Source: Candidatus Competibacteraceae bacterium (GTDB lineage: Bacteria > Pseudomonadota > Gammaproteobacteria > Competibacterales > Competibacteraceae). Taken from it: a DNA stretch of 8,559 nt. Below the pieces are notes generated by a model, which saw only the letters and a program-made list of their open reading frames with translations, ran no database searches and was not told where the DNA came from. Location: NCBI GenBank assembly GCA_003527885.1, contig DPWB01000097.1:1-8559 (forward strand), written 5' to 3'. Positions 1 to 7,315 of the stretch are shown in pieces (positions within the stretch are counted from its first letter, which is position 1; every line of letters begins with the position of its first letter). Made by a program: the position numbers and the translations under genes.

Positions 1-1
1 G

Positions 2-112
2 CTGGCGGCGGAGCGAATGTTTTTGAAGTCGCTGACCGAGAACGGGCCACGGGCAGTCCCGCCGAGCACCCGTCAGCCAGAGACGCCCAAACACGGACCG
101 AAACAACGCTAG
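2..112 (+). CDS. 3' end of an unrecognised plus-strand gene (partial)
   Basis: Frame 2 is open from the window edge to a TAG at 110-112 and gives 36 residues, beginning LAAERMFLKSLTENGPRA and ending KHGPKQR. Three things favour a real C-terminus over chance. Third codon positions are mostly G or C, as in the other genes here. The start looks helical and is followed by a Pro/Arg/Lys-rich hydrophilic tail, a common way for proteins to end. A terminator-like hairpin with a T-run follows 15 bases after the stop. I do not recognise the family, and the stretch is too short to assign a function. It would converge on rnfE. The alternative is that it is non-coding. Confidence 0.35.
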   Translation: MAAERMFLKSLTENGPRAVPPSTRQPETPKHGPKQR

Positions 113-127
113 CGTCGGTCGCCGGGG

Positions 128-147
128 GGCTAGGCTAGCCAGTTTTT
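128..147 (+). terminator. Weak intrinsic-terminator-like hairpin after the left-edge gene
   Basis: GGCTA (128-132), loop GGC, TAGCC (136-140), then AG and five Ts (143-147). The stem is only 5 bp, but stem plus T-run in the plus direction fits termination of the partial gene ending at 112. Confidence 0.35.
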
Positions 148-250
148 CAGCCGATCATCGCGCCAAACCGCCCTATCTGCTGTCGCCGGCGGGAAAATGT
201 TTCTCGTCGGTCAGGATGAATTTCCGCACCTCGCAGAGGCTGTCAGACCC

Positions 251-278
251 GTCCGCCGGCTACCCCCGACCGGCGGAC
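251..278 (-). terminator. Strong hairpin at the 3' end of the rnf operon
   Basis: A perfect 9-bp inverted repeat, GTCCGCCGG (251-259) and CCGGCGGAC (270-278), has a 10-base loop and begins 13 bases beyond the rnfE stop. No T-run follows on the minus strand (GGGTCTGACA), so it is not a classical intrinsic terminator. It could protect the 3' end of the mRNA or contribute to termination. The position directly after the last operon gene makes a role in ending the rnf transcript likely. Confidence 0.5.
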
Positions 279-291
279 ATTCGTGGCGCGC

Positions 292-987
292 TCAGCCTGG
301 AACCTCCCCCGGCCGCGCGATCATGGCCGGTTTAGCCTCGCGCCGGCGCTTGGCGCGGGCATCGAGCACGTTTTTAATGGCGATCAGACACCCCAGCCCG
401 ATAAACGCGCCGGGTGGCAGAACCGCCAGCAGGAAACCGCGATAGTCGTCGATCAAGTGCAGAGTCAGGCCCTTGCCCGACTCGCCGAACAGCAATTCCG
501 CCTGACCGAACAAGGTCCCCTGCCCCAGGATTTCCCGCAGCGCGCCCAGCAGCACCAGCGCCAGCGTGAAGCCCAGCCCGGTGGCGATGCCGTCCACCGC
601 CGCTTTGGCCGCGCCGTGCTTGAACGCGAACGCCTCAGCCCGACCGATCACGCAGCAGTTGGTGACGATCAAGGGAATGAAAATGCCGAGCACGGTGTAA
701 AGCCCCGGCAGGAACGCGTGCATCGCCAGTTCCACAGCGGTCACCACGCAGGCGATCACCATGACAAACACCGGAATCCGCACCTCCGGCCGCACCAGAT
801 TGCGGATCAGCGAAATGGCGACATTCGACATCAGCAGCACCAGCGTGGTCGCCAAACCCAGACCCAATGCGTTGACCACCGAATTGGAGGTCGCCAGTAG
901 CGGGCAAAGCCCCAGCAGCGCCACAAAACCGGTGTTTTGCGTCCAGATCCCATTTTTCAGGATGTGCTGATAGCGGGTTTCGCTCAT
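292..987 (-). CDS. rnfE: Rnf electron transport complex subunit E
   Basis: Integral membrane subunit of the Rnf complex, homologous to RnfA and to NqrD. RnfA and RnfE are known to sit in inverted orientation and together hold an iron-sulfur centre inside the membrane. The 231-residue protein has about six hydrophobic segments, the expected number. Cys28 lies in LLGLCPLLA and Cys111/Cys112 in [15 protein letters not shown], the two conserved half-site regions. The C-terminus is Arg/Lys-rich (around 212-222), a likely cytoplasmic tail. The ATG at 987 overlaps the rnfG TGA as ATGA and is preceded by AAGGGG at an 8-base spacing, a strong ribosome site that fixes this start. It is the last gene of the operon. 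A longer open frame running upstream through rnfG was rejected because it overlaps a clear gene. Confidence 0.95.
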   Translation of the reverse strand: MSETRYQHILKNGIWTQNTGFVALLGLCPLLATSNSVVNALGLGLATTLVLLMSNVAISLIRNLVRPEVRIPVFVMVIACVVTAVELAMHAFLPGLYTVLGIFIPLIVTNCCVIGRAEAFAFKHGAAKAAVDGIATGLGFTLALVLLGALREILGQGTLFGQAELLFGESGKGLTLHLIDDYRGFLLAVLPPGAFIGLGCLIAIKNVLDARAKRRREAKPAMIARPGEVPG

Positions 988-1631
988 GACGGTTGCCCCT
1001 TGACGGTGGTCGGCGGCGCGAACAAGTGTTCGCGATGCGCCTTTACGTACTCCAAGAACTTGCGGGTGGCCTTGACCACGGCGCGCGGCGTGATGGTCGC
1101 TCCGGTAAACTGGTCGAACGCGCCGCCGTCTTTCTTGACTTTCCAGGCGTCCGGCCGGGGGTTGTCCAGCGACTTGCCGGCAAACGCCAGAATCCAGGGC
1201 GAGCGCTTCTCGTCGATGCCGTCGCCCAAGCCCGGCGTTTCCTTGTGCCCCAGCACCCGCACGCCGGCCAAGCTCCCGTCGGCATACACGCCGACCAGCA
1301 GTTGGATCGGCCCGCTGTAGCCGTCCGGCGCGGTCGGCGTGGCGAACAGCGCCACCGGCTGACCGTTCTTGCGGGCGCGATACACCGCCACCGGTCCGTC
1401 GGTCCCCAGCCACTCCGGCGCGGTTATTTCGATGCGGTCCTCGACCACGCGATTGTCGTAGCGATCCGCCGGCACCAGTTGATTCAGGCTGGCTTCCAAT
1501 GCCGCCCGTTGCGCCTCGGCGATGATGTCCTTGGTGCCGGAATAGGTCACCGCAACCAACCCGGTCCCGACGATGGCGAAGCCAAACAGGATCAGGGCGG
1601 CGACGCCCATGTTGCGCGCCAGCGCCTTCAT
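984..1631 (-). CDS. rnfG: Rnf electron transport complex subunit G (FMN-carrying)
   Basis: Periplasm-facing flavoprotein subunit, homologous to NqrC, anchored by a single N-terminal helix. The 215-residue product starts [10 protein letters not shown] and has one membrane segment at about residues 9-30. The rest is a soluble FMN-binding domain. The flavinylation motif is D173-x-x-T-G-A-T179. By family knowledge the last threonine takes FMN through a phosphoester bond made by the transferase ApbE, which is not encoded in this window. [12 protein letters not shown] (128-139) is a further conserved block of the family. The ATG at 1631 overlaps the rnfD stop by 4 bases (ATGA), with GGAG upstream. 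The reading frame stays open far upstream, but that part lies inside rnfD and is not used. Length and motifs are normal. Confidence 0.95.
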   Translation of the reverse strand: MKALARNMGVAALILFGFAIVGTGLVAVTYSGTKDIIAEAQRAALEASLNQLVPADRYDNRVVEDRIEITAPEWLGTDGPVAVYRARKNGQPVALFATPTAPDGYSGPIQLLVGVYADGSLAGVRVLGHKETPGLGDGIDEKRSPWILAFAGKSLDNPRPDAWKVKKDGGAFDQFTGATITPRAVVKATRKFLEYVKAHREHLFAPPTTVKGQPS

Positions 1632-2665
1632 CCCCGCCGCGCTCCGAACACGCGCGGCTGCGTATACAAGTCGATGGTCGGCGCGGCGATGTTCATGAGC
1701 AGCACCGCGAAAGCCACGCCGTCGGGATAACCGCCGAAGCTGCGAATGAGATAAACCAGAAGGCCGATGCCCGCGCCGTAGATCAGCCGGCCGCGCGGCG
1801 TGGTGCTGGCCGTGACCGGATCGGTGGCGATGAAAAACGCGCCAAAAATCGCCGCCCCGCTCCACAGATGAAACCACGGCGGCGCATAGCGTTGCGGGTC
1901 GATCCCGTAAAAAATCGTCGAGATGACCGCCAAACTTCCCAGCATCCCGGCCGGGATCTGCCACGCCGCCGTGCGCGTGTAAACCAGCCACAGGCCGCCG
2001 GCCAAAAAGCCTGAGGCCGCCCATTCCCAGCCGCTGCCGGCAACCATGCCGAACACCGGACTGTTGCGAATCTCGGTGACGCCCAAGCCCAGGCCGAGCT
2101 TGGTGCGGAGCACGTCCAGGGGGGTCGCGCCGGTCAGCCCGTCCGGCGCGAACCGCTCCGGCAACCCGCCGGCAAAGATCGCGCGCAGGGTTTCCAGCAG
2201 CGTCATGGCGTGAGGCCGATCGAGCCCGTGTGGGATCAACCAAGCGCTCATCTCGCGCGGAAACGAAACCAGCAATACCACATAGCCGATCATGGCCGGA
2301 TTGAACGGGTTATAGCCCAAACCGCCGTACAGATGCTTGGCCACCACGATCGCGGACAATACGCCGATCACGGTCATCCACCACGGGGCCAGCGGCGGCA
2401 AAGCGACGGCCAGCAGCCACGCGGTCACCACGGCGCTGTAATCGTTCAAATGCGGTGCCAACGGCTTGCCGCGCGCCGCCAGCAGCGCCGCTTCCGCCAA
2501 CAGGGCCACTGCGGTGGCGAGCACCAGATTGACCAGCACGCCCCAGCCGAAAAACCAGACCAGGGCCGTGATGCCGGGAACCATCGCATACAGCACTCGC
2601 CGCATGACCAAGCCGACGCTGGTTGCACCCAACACGTGCGGCGAAGTCATCGTTCTGAAGCGCAT
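1628..2665 (-). CDS. rnfD: Rnf electron transport complex subunit D (FMN-carrying membrane subunit)
   Basis: Polytopic inner-membrane subunit homologous to NqrB. It is thought to carry electrons across the membrane with covalent FMN and to form part of the ion path. The protein has 345 residues and many hydrophobic helices. The N-terminal [11 protein letters not shown] is typical of the family. Residues [12 protein letters not shown] (117-128) form a conserved block. The flavinylation motif D175-G-L-T-G-A-T181 gives Thr181 as the predicted FMN site, with the common S-to-T change at its first position. The conserved [11 protein letters not shown] (278-288) follows in the second half. The gene starts 5 bases after the rnfC stop. 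The ribosome site is weak, and ATG at 2650 (residue 6) is an alternative start, though the longer N-terminus matches relatives better. Confidence 0.95.
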   Translation of the reverse strand: MRFRTMTSPHVLGATSVGLVMRRVLYAMVPGITALVWFFGWGVLVNLVLATAVALLAEAALLAARGKPLAPHLNDYSAVVTAWLLAVALPPLAPWWMTVIGVLSAIVVAKHLYGGLGYNPFNPAMIGYVVLLVSFPREMSAWLIPHGLDRPHAMTLLETLRAIFAGGLPERFAPDGLTGATPLDVLRTKLGLGLGVTEIRNSPVFGMVAGSGWEWAASGFLAGGLWLVYTRTAAWQIPAGMLGSLAVISTIFYGIDPQRYAPPWFHLWSGAAIFGAFFIATDPVTASTTPRGRLIYGAGIGLLVYLIRSFGGYPDGVAFAVLLMNIAAPTIDLYTQPRVFGARRG

Positions 2666-2670
2666 GGCCG

Positions 2671-4206
2671 CTAACTGTCCCGACTGTCGGTTACAACGGC
2701 GGTTTCAGGCGGCGGCGCGGACGCCTTGGCGCGGGCCACGGCATCTTCGATGGGAGATTTTTCGGCGGTGGCCGCGGGGCGCGGTGGCGCTTTCTGCCGC
2801 AATTTAGCTTCCCGCTCCCGTTTCTCGCGCTCCAGCCGTTCCAGGCGGGCCTGATGGCGCTGGCGGGCGAGCTCGGCTTTTTCCTTCTCTTTCTCCAGCG
2901 CCCAAATCTCGTTCTTGGCGTAGCGGTAATACTGCACCAGCGGGATGCGGCTCGGGCAAACGTAGCTGCAACAGCCGCACTCGATGCAACTGAACAAATG
3001 GTAATCCTGCGCCTTGTCGAATTCCTTGGCGCGGGCGTGCCAGTACAACTGCTGCGGCAACAGCTCCGCCGGGCAGGCGTCCGCGCAGGCCCCGCAGCGG
3101 ATGCAGGGCATGACCGGCTGTTCCGGGGCCAGCTCCGCCGCGCTGGCGGCCAGAATGCAGTTGGTGGCCTTGGTCACCGGCACCCGGTCATCGTGCAGGG
3201 CGAACCCCATCAGCGGCCCACCCATGATCAGCCGCCGCACGCCGTCCCGATAACCGCCGCTTTGGGCGATCAGCTCCGCAACCGAGGTTCCGAGCAACAC
3301 TTCCAGATTTTGTGGTTGACGGATGTGGCCGGTCACGGTGACGATGCGGGAAAGCACCGGCTCGCCGCGGTCGATGGCGCGATGGACGGTGTAAGCGGTG
3401 GCGACGTTGAAACACTGCACGCCGGCATCGACCGGCAAACCATCGACCGGCGTTTCCTTACCGGTCAGCAGCTTGACCAGTTGCTTGACGCTGCCGCTGG
3501 GATAGCGGGCCGGCACCGGCCGCACGGCATACCCGGAGCCGGCGCAGGCCGCCGCCATTGCCGCGATGGCTTCCGGTTTGTCGTCCTCGATCCCGATCAG
3601 CACCTCGCGCGGCTCCAGCAACTGCGCCATGACGCGCAGGCCGGCGATGATCTCGGCCGCTCGCTCGCGCATCAGCCGGTCGTCGCAGGTGATCCACGGC
3701 TCGCATTCGGCCCCGTTTAGGATCAGGGTGTCCAGCCGCTCGCAATGGCCGCTCAAATTGAGCTTGACCGCGCTGGGAAAGGCCGCCCCGCCCAAACCGA
3801 CGATGCCCGCACTGCGCAGGACGTTACGCAATGCGCTGGGGTGCAACCGGCGATAGTCCACCGGCTCCCGCTCGATCCAACGGTCCTCACCGTCGCTCTC
3901 GATGGTCACGCACCAATCCGGCAAACCGGAGGGATGCGGCACCGCTTGCTGGTCCACCGCCGCCACCACGCCGGAAGTCGGCGCGTGCACGGCGGCGCTG
4001 ACGTAGCCGTCAGGCTGGCCGATCATCTGCCCTTTCAGCACCCGCTCGCCGACCTGGACCACCGGCTTGGCGATGGCTCCAATGTGCTGGCGCAACGGCA
4101 CCGTCACATGTTTCGGCAGCGCGGCGGAGCGAATCGGTTGCTGGTTGGATTCGGTTTTGTGGCGAACCGTTTTCAAACCGCCGTGGAACGGAAACCAGCC
4201 GCTCAT
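2671..4206 (-). CDS. rnfC: Rnf electron transport complex subunit C (NADH/FMN and two 4Fe-4S)
   Basis: Peripheral cytoplasmic subunit that reacts with NAD(H) and passes electrons to or from the membrane part of the complex. It has 511 residues. The N-terminal region (FPFHGGLKT, then a barrel-sandwich part around 30-85 with HAPTSGVV) precedes a Nuo51/NqrF-like flavin and nucleotide domain with GLGGAAFP (137-144) and [12 protein letters not shown] (162-173). Two 4Fe-4S motifs follow: Cys368, 371, 374, 378 and Cys407, 410, 413, 417. From about 432 the tail is a charged Lys/Glu/Arg helix and then an Ala/Pro-rich stretch to the end. The tail is much shorter than the long repeats of the E. coli homologue RsxC. 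The ATG at 4206 overlaps the rnfB stop as ATGA. The open frame extends to 4641, but that part is an rnfB shadow. Confidence 0.95.
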   Translation of the reverse strand: MSGWFPFHGGLKTVRHKTESNQQPIRSAALPKHVTVPLRQHIGAIAKPVVQVGERVLKGQMIGQPDGYVSAAVHAPTSGVVAAVDQQAVPHPSGLPDWCVTIESDGEDRWIEREPVDYRRLHPSALRNVLRSAGIVGLGGAAFPSAVKLNLSGHCERLDTLILNGAECEPWITCDDRLMRERAAEIIAGLRVMAQLLEPREVLIGIEDDKPEAIAAMAAACAGSGYAVRPVPARYPSGSVKQLVKLLTGKETPVDGLPVDAGVQCFNVATAYTVHRAIDRGEPVLSRIVTVTGHIRQPQNLEVLLGTSVAELIAQSGGYRDGVRRLIMGGPLMGFALHDDRVPVTKATNCILAASAAELAPEQPVMPCIRCGACADACPAELLPQQLYWHARAKEFDKAQDYHLFSCIECGCCSYVCPSRIPLVQYYRYAKNEIWALEKEKEKAELARQRHQARLERLEREKREREAKLRQKAPPRPAATAEKSPIEDAVARAKASAPPPETAVVTDSRDS

Positions 4207-4775
4207 GCGATGGCTTCTTCCGTCTTCGGCCCGGTTGGCGCACCGGCGACCGGATAGGTCCACTTCCAGGTGCTGATGGTCTGGGCGAGCGGGATCATCT
4301 GAATGCAATCTACCGGACACGGCGCCAGGCACAGCTCGCAACCGGTGCATTCCCTGGCGATTACCGTGTGCATGTGCTTGGCGGCCCCCAGAATGGCGTC
4401 CACCGGGCAGGCTTGAATGCACAGCGTGCAACCGATGCAATTTTGCTCGTCGACCACCGCCACCATTTTGGGCTTTTCGGCCCCGTTCTCCGGGTTGAGC
4501 GGCTTCGGGTCGCGGCCCAGCAATTCGGCCAACGCGACGATACCGCTTTCGCCCCCCGGCGGACACTGGTTGATGTCGGCCTCGCCGGCGGCGATGGCCT
4601 CGGCGTAGGGCCGGCAACCGGCAAACCCGCACTGGCCGCACTGGGTCTGGGGCAAGATATCGTCAATCTTCTCGACGATGGGATCGCCCTCCACCTTGAA
4701 GCGCACGGCGGCAAAACCCAGCAGCAACCCGGAAGCGCCCGCCAGCAGGCCCAAGGCGATCATCGCAACGAACAT
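4203..4775 (-). CDS. rnfB: Rnf electron transport complex subunit B (ferredoxin-like)
   Basis: Membrane-anchored iron-sulfur protein, the likely entry point for electrons from ferredoxin. The 190 residues are close to the E. coli RsxB length. An N-terminal helix (about 2-24) is followed by a 4Fe-4S domain with Cys46, 49, 54 and 71. A two-cluster ferredoxin domain comes next, with Cys113, 116, 119, 123 and Cys143, 146, 149, 153. All twelve ligands are present. The ATG at 4775 was chosen because it begins MFVAMIALG, directly at the membrane helix, 7 bases after the rnfA stop. A TTG at 4805 would add ten residues that overlap rnfA and is unlikely. The gene ends with a 4-base overlap into rnfC, suggesting translational coupling. 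Confidence 0.95.
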   Translation of the reverse strand: MFVAMIALGLLAGASGLLLGFAAVRFKVEGDPIVEKIDDILPQTQCGQCGFAGCRPYAEAIAAGEADINQCPPGGESGIVALAELLGRDPKPLNPENGAEKPKMVAVVDEQNCIGCTLCIQACPVDAILGAAKHMHTVIARECTGCELCLAPCPVDCIQMIPLAQTISTWKWTYPVAGAPTGPKTEEAIA

Positions 4776-4782
4776 GGCCTTA

Positions 4783-5364
4783 TTATCCCCGCACCAGCCC
4801 CGCAAAGCCCATGAAAGCCAGCGACATCAGGCCGGCGGTGATCAAGGTGATGGCGGGACCGCGAAAATGGACCGGCACATCGGCGACCGCGATCCGCTCG
4901 CGCAAGGCGGCGAACAAGACCATCACCAGCGAAAAGCCGACCGCCGCGCCGAAACCGTACAGCGCCGAAGCGATGAAGTCGTGCCGCGCCTGCACGTTCA
5001 ACAGCGCCGCCGCCAGCACCGCGCAATTGGTGGTGATAAGCGGCAAGTAAATGCCCAGCGCCTGATAGAGCACCGGGCTGGTCTTGTGGACCACCATCTC
5101 GGTGAACTGCACCACCACGGCGATAACCAGGATGAAGCCGATGGTGCGCAGGTATTCGAGCCCCAAGGGAATCAGCAGGTAATGGTCGGTCAAATAAGAG
5201 CAGATCGACGAGAGCGTCAACACGAACGTGGTGGCCAACCCCATCCCCAAGGCGGTTTCCAGCTTGCGGGAAACGCCCATGAACGGACACAATCCCAAGA
5301 ATTTCACCAGGACGTAATTGTTGACCAGAACCGTGCTGATCAGGATCAGGGCATATTCTTTCAT
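4783..5364 (-). CDS. rnfA: Rnf electron transport complex subunit A
   Basis: First gene of the operon and an integral membrane subunit homologous to NqrE. The product has 193 residues, the same length as E. coli RsxA. It has about six hydrophobic helices. Cys26 in [13 protein letters not shown] and Cys114 in [13 protein letters not shown] are the conserved residues that, with those of RnfE, ligate the intramembrane iron-sulfur cluster in known structures. [11 protein letters not shown] (137-147) is another conserved block. The start [19 protein letters not shown] matches family N-termini. The ribosome site is weak (GAGAG, about 11 bases from the ATG). The leader upstream is about 290 bases long and carries the candidate promoter. 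Nothing is truncated or altered. Confidence 0.96.
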   Translation of the reverse strand: MKEYALILISTVLVNNYVLVKFLGLCPFMGVSRKLETALGMGLATTFVLTLSSICSYLTDHYLLIPLGLEYLRTIGFILVIAVVVQFTEMVVHKTSPVLYQALGIYLPLITTNCAVLAAALLNVQARHDFIASALYGFGAAVGFSLVMVLFAALRERIAVADVPVHFRGPAITLITAGLMSLAFMGFAGLVRG

Positions 5365-5506
5365 GGTTCGCGACGCTCTCGGACGGCAGGCGGGGCGCGC
5401 CGAGTGAGGACCGACCGTATCCGACGGCCCCGATATCGAAAGCCAGCGCCAGGGTGGTGATGGGCGGGGACGGCGCAGGGGTTCACGACCGCAAGCAACA
5501 CTGTTA

Positions 5507-5535
5507 ATTAGCAGGCGCTAATGTAGCAGATTCAA
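5507..5535 (-). promoter_or_regulatory. Candidate rnf promoter with palindromic site
   Basis: On the minus strand TTGAAT (5535-5530) and GCTAAT (5512-5507) are spaced by 17 bases, each matching 4 of 6 bases of the sigma-70 boxes. A perfect inverted repeat, ATTAGC (5507-5512) and GCTAAT (5517-5522) around a 4-base centre, covers the -10 box, so a repressor bound there could block the promoter. Transcription would begin near 5500, leaving a leader of about 135 bases before rnfA. This is inference from pattern only. Confidence 0.25.
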
Positions 5536-5635
5536 CCGCAGCCCCGCCATACAGCTTCGACGCAAGCATATAACTGAGCAGCATATCGGGCGGCGTTCGG
5601 TCGCTGTTTTCGCACCATTGCGCCCGAATCACCCA

Positions 5636-5654
5636 AGCGGCGCCCACGGCCGCT
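5636..5654 (-). terminator. Possible hairpin after argF
   Basis: AGCGGC (5636-5641) and GCCGCT (5649-5654) form a 6-bp GC-rich stem with a 7-base loop, starting 1 base past the argF stop. No clear T-run follows on the minus strand (TTGGGTGATT), so its strength as a terminator is doubtful, and read-through from argF into rnf cannot be excluded. Confidence 0.25.
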
Positions 5655-5655
5655 G

Positions 5656-6576
5656 TCAGGCGCTGGCCTTGTCTCCCAGCAGTAGGAACTCGATCAAGGC
5701 CTTCTGGGCGTGCAGCCGGTTTTCGGCCTCGTCCCAAACCCGGCTTTGTGGGCCATCGATCACCTCGGCGCTGACTTCCTCGCCCCGATGCGCCGGCAGA
5801 CAATGCAAGAAAATGGCGTCCGGTCGGGCCTGGGCCATGATCTCGGCAGTGACTTTATAAGGCGCGAAATCCCGCAGCCGCCGCTGGCTCTCCTCTTCCC
5901 AGCCCATGCTGGTCCACACGTCGGTGGCGACCCAATCCGCGCCTCTGGCGGCCGCCAGCGGATCGCGCAGCAATACCGCCCGGCTGGCGGCCCGCTTCAA
6001 CAGCTCTCCATCCGGCTCGTAACCGGGCGGCACGGCGATGCGCAACTGGAAGCCGAACTGGCAGGCGGCTTCGAGATAGCTGTTGCACATGTTGTTGCCA
6101 TCGCCGATCCAGGCCGCGGTTTGCCCGCGCAAATCGCCGCGCTGCTCGATCACGGTCTGCAAGTCGGCCAACAGCTGGCAGGGATGGTTATAGTCGGTCA
6201 GGCCATTGATGACCGGCACGGTGGCGCAAGCCGCAAAGCGTTCGATCAGGCTATGCCCGAAGGTGCGGATCATCACGATATCGACCATGCCAGACAATAC
6301 GCGGGCGGTATCCTCGATCGGCTCACCCCGGCCAAGTTGGGTATCGTGCGGCGCCAGAAAAATGGAACTGCCGCCCAATTGCGCCATGCCCGCCTCGAAA
6401 GAGATCCGGGTCCGGGTCGAGGCTTTTTCGAAAATCATGCCCAACACTTTTTGCGACAGCGGCGCGTAACGCTCGCCGCGCCGGTGCAGGGCCTTCAACT
6501 CGGTGGCTCGCCGCACGACCTGCCCCAATTCGGCGGGACTCAGGTCGAACAGGCTGAGAAAATGCCGTGTTTTCAT
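5656..6576 (-). CDS. argF: Ornithine carbamoyltransferase (arginine biosynthesis)
   Basis: Cytoplasmic enzyme that joins carbamoyl phosphate and ornithine to give citrulline and phosphate, the sixth step of arginine synthesis. The 306 residues fit the family. The carbamoyl phosphate loop is STRTR at 53-57 within [17 protein letters not shown] lies at 131-134. The ornithine-binding side shows DVWTSMG (219-225) and HCLP (258-261) with the active-site Cys259. The SMG plus HCLP combination separates it from aspartate carbamoyltransferase. The ATG at 6576 gives the typical N-terminus [13 protein letters not shown], with GGTGA about 10 bases upstream. The gene stands alone, with rnfA 290 bases downstream in the same direction and a divergent gene upstream. 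The catabolic form (arcB) is less likely because no arcA or arcC is nearby, though the window is short. Confidence 0.95.
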   Translation of the reverse strand: MKTRHFLSLFDLSPAELGQVVRRATELKALHRRGERYAPLSQKVLGMIFEKASTRTRISFEAGMAQLGGSSIFLAPHDTQLGRGEPIEDTARVLSGMVDIVMIRTFGHSLIERFAACATVPVINGLTDYNHPCQLLADLQTVIEQRGDLRGQTAAWIGDGNNMCNSYLEAACQFGFQLRIAVPPGYEPDGELLKRAASRAVLLRDPLAAARGADWVATDVWTSMGWEEESQRRLRDFAPYKVTAEIMAQARPDAIFLHCLPAHRGEEVSAEVIDGPQSRVWDEAENRLHAQKALIEFLLLGDKASA

Positions 6577-6681
6577 AATTATCGGTTCACCGCAAAACCC
6601 GGATTCATGGATAATCCGCCAGCGATCACAGTATTGAATCGGGCGCTGGCGCCGTCAGGCGTCCGACCGTATCCGTTCGCG

Positions 6682-6713
6682 AAAACAAAACGGCAGCGAT
6701 GCATAGCTGCCGT
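6682..6713 (-). terminator. Intrinsic-terminator-like hairpin in the argF leader
   Basis: On the minus strand a perfect 8-bp stem, ACGGCAGC (6713-6706) and GCTGCCGT (6697-6690), has an 8-base loop and runs straight into TTTGTTTT (6689-6682). This is a good intrinsic terminator shape. It lies upstream of argF in the argF direction, just past a TATAAT box. It could therefore stop a transcript made from that promoter (attenuation), end a short RNA, or block antisense transcription from the Nudix side. Confidence 0.55.
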
Positions 6714-6724
6714 AATTTGAGAAT

Positions 6725-6730
6725 ATTATA
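6725..6730 (-). promoter_or_regulatory. Candidate -10 box for argF
   Basis: TATAAT, identical to the sigma-70 consensus, reads on the minus strand. No good -35 box is seen at 16-18 bases. Transcription would start about 8 bases on, immediately before the terminator-like hairpin. The real argF promoter may instead lie between that hairpin and the gene. Confidence 0.25.
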
Positions 6731-6757
6731 GCCGGCTTTCCTTGATAGAATGCTAGT

Positions 6758-6763
6758 TATAGT
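6758..6763 (+). promoter_or_regulatory. Candidate -10 box for the Nudix-acyltransferase pair
   Basis: TATAGT matches 5 of 6 consensus bases and would place the transcript start about 40 bases before the chosen Nudix start. The -35 region (GCTTTC or CTTTCC) is poor, so this is a weak call. Confidence 0.2.
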
Positions 6764-6812
6764 GCATTTTCCCAACAGAATTGTCCTTGTTCGCTGTGGC
6801 GGCCTTAAGCTC

Positions 6813-7301
6813 ATGCAGGCAAATTACTGTCCACAATGCGGCGACCCCCTCCGGGACGCCGAAGTCGAAGGTCGGCTCCGACGCTGCTGCACCGCCGCCG
6901 GTTGCCGTTACATCCATTGGAACAATCCGATAGCGGTCGTCGCCGCCATCGTCGAGGTGGACGGCGCGGTGATCCTGGCGCGTAACAAAGCTTGGCCGGA
7001 AAAGATGTTTGGCTTGATCACCGGCTTTCTGGAGCAAGGCGAAACACCGGATGCCGCCGTACTCCGGGAGGTGCGGGAAGAACTGGGCCTGAACGCCACC
7101 ATCGCCCGCTTCATAGGCAACTACGCCTTCTTCGAAATGAATCAGCTACTTCTGGCCTATCATGTCCCCACGCGGGGCGAGATCGTGCTGGGCGATGAGC
7201 TGGCCGACATCAAGCGGGTGCCCATCGAGCGGCTGAAACCCTGGACCATCGGCACCGGCCCCGCCGTCCGCGACTGGTTGGCCGGCCGTTCTCGCTCTTG
7301 A
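6813..7301 (+). CDS. Nudix hydrolase with N-terminal zinc ribbon
   Basis: Nudix enzymes cleave nucleoside diphosphates linked to another group, using Mg2+ or Mn2+. The 162-residue product begins MQANYCPQCG. Cys6, Cys9, Cys25/26 and Cys31 form a likely zinc ribbon like that preceding the Nudix domain of NudC-type NADH pyrophosphatases. The Nudix box is complete at 71-93: Gly71, five residues, Glu77, seven residues, then REVREELGL. The SQPWPFPxS motif that marks true NADH pyrophosphatases is absent. In that region the protein reads YAFFEMNQLLLAYHV, so the substrate is open and no symbol is given. An upstream ATG at 6750 would add 21 residues; 6813 is preferred because it puts the ribbon at the N-terminus as in relatives. 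It is followed 14 bases later by the acyltransferase gene, presumably on one transcript. Confidence 0.88.
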   Translation: MQANYCPQCGDPLRDAEVEGRLRRCCTAAGCRYIHWNNPIAVVAAIVEVDGAVILARNKAWPEKMFGLITGFLEQGETPDAAVLREVREELGLNATIARFIGNYAFFEMNQLLLAYHVPTRGEIVLGDELADIKRVPIERLKPWTIGTGPAVRDWLAGRSRS

Positions 7302-7315
7302 GTGGAGCGCCAGCG

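Larger units (their letters stand above)
113..291. other. Intergenic region between the left-edge gene and rnfE
   Basis: No convincing gene is seen on either strand. The region contains the small plus-strand hairpin at 128-147 and the strong inverted repeat at 251-278. In many gammaproteobacteria the gene after rnfE is nth (endonuclease III). No start of such a gene is visible on the minus strand here. Confidence 0.6.
5365..5655. other. Intergenic leader between argF and rnfA
   Basis: No gene is supported. Contents seen: a possible argF 3' hairpin (5636-5654), a candidate minus-strand promoter with an overlapping palindrome (5507-5535), and a 13-base sequence (5411-5423) that recurs upstream of argF (6663-6675). 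The centre, about 5500-5600, is visibly richer in A and T than the surrounding genes, as expected for a control region. Confidence 0.6.
6577..6812. other. Divergent control region between argF and the Nudix gene
   Basis: This 236-base region has no supported gene. It contains a consensus TATAAT on the minus strand (6730-6725), a terminator-like hairpin directly after it (6682-6713), the second copy of a 13-base repeat (6663-6675), a short palindrome GGCGC-TG-GCGCC (6642-6653) and an AT-rich stretch at 6721-6780 suited to the divergent promoters. No proper ARG box (TGAAT then ATTCA at close spacing) was found, so ArgR control is not shown. Confidence 0.6.

Noticed and set aside
283..900. Long plus-strand open frame opposite rnfE
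   Set aside because: It is antisense to a clear rnfE and its product is a Gln/Arg/His-rich sequence typical of the opposite strand of a high-GC gene. The same applies to the long plus-strand frames at 993-1730, 2854-3720, 3745-4257, 4678-5460 and 5710-6720.
984..2243. Extended rnfG or a separate 419-residue protein
   Set aside because: The extra upstream part is out of frame with and inside rnfD. The ATGA overlap at 1628-1631 and the membrane-helix N-terminus mark the true rnfG start.
2671..4641. Extended 656-residue RnfC
   Set aside because: The first 145 residues are an rnfB shadow rich in Arg and Gly. The family N-terminus starts at [10 protein letters not shown], at the 4-base overlap with rnfB.
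292..5364. Na+-translocating NQR (nqr) operon instead of rnf
   Set aside because: The set includes an RnfB with ferredoxin-type cysteines and an RnfC with two 4Fe-4S motifs, and no NqrF is present. The gene order is that of rnf.
6601..6640. ARG box for ArgR upstream of argF
   Set aside because: ATTCA (6603-6607) and TGAAT (6634-6638) half-sites occur, but in the wrong order and about 30 bases apart, so they do not form the TGAAT-ATTCA operator.
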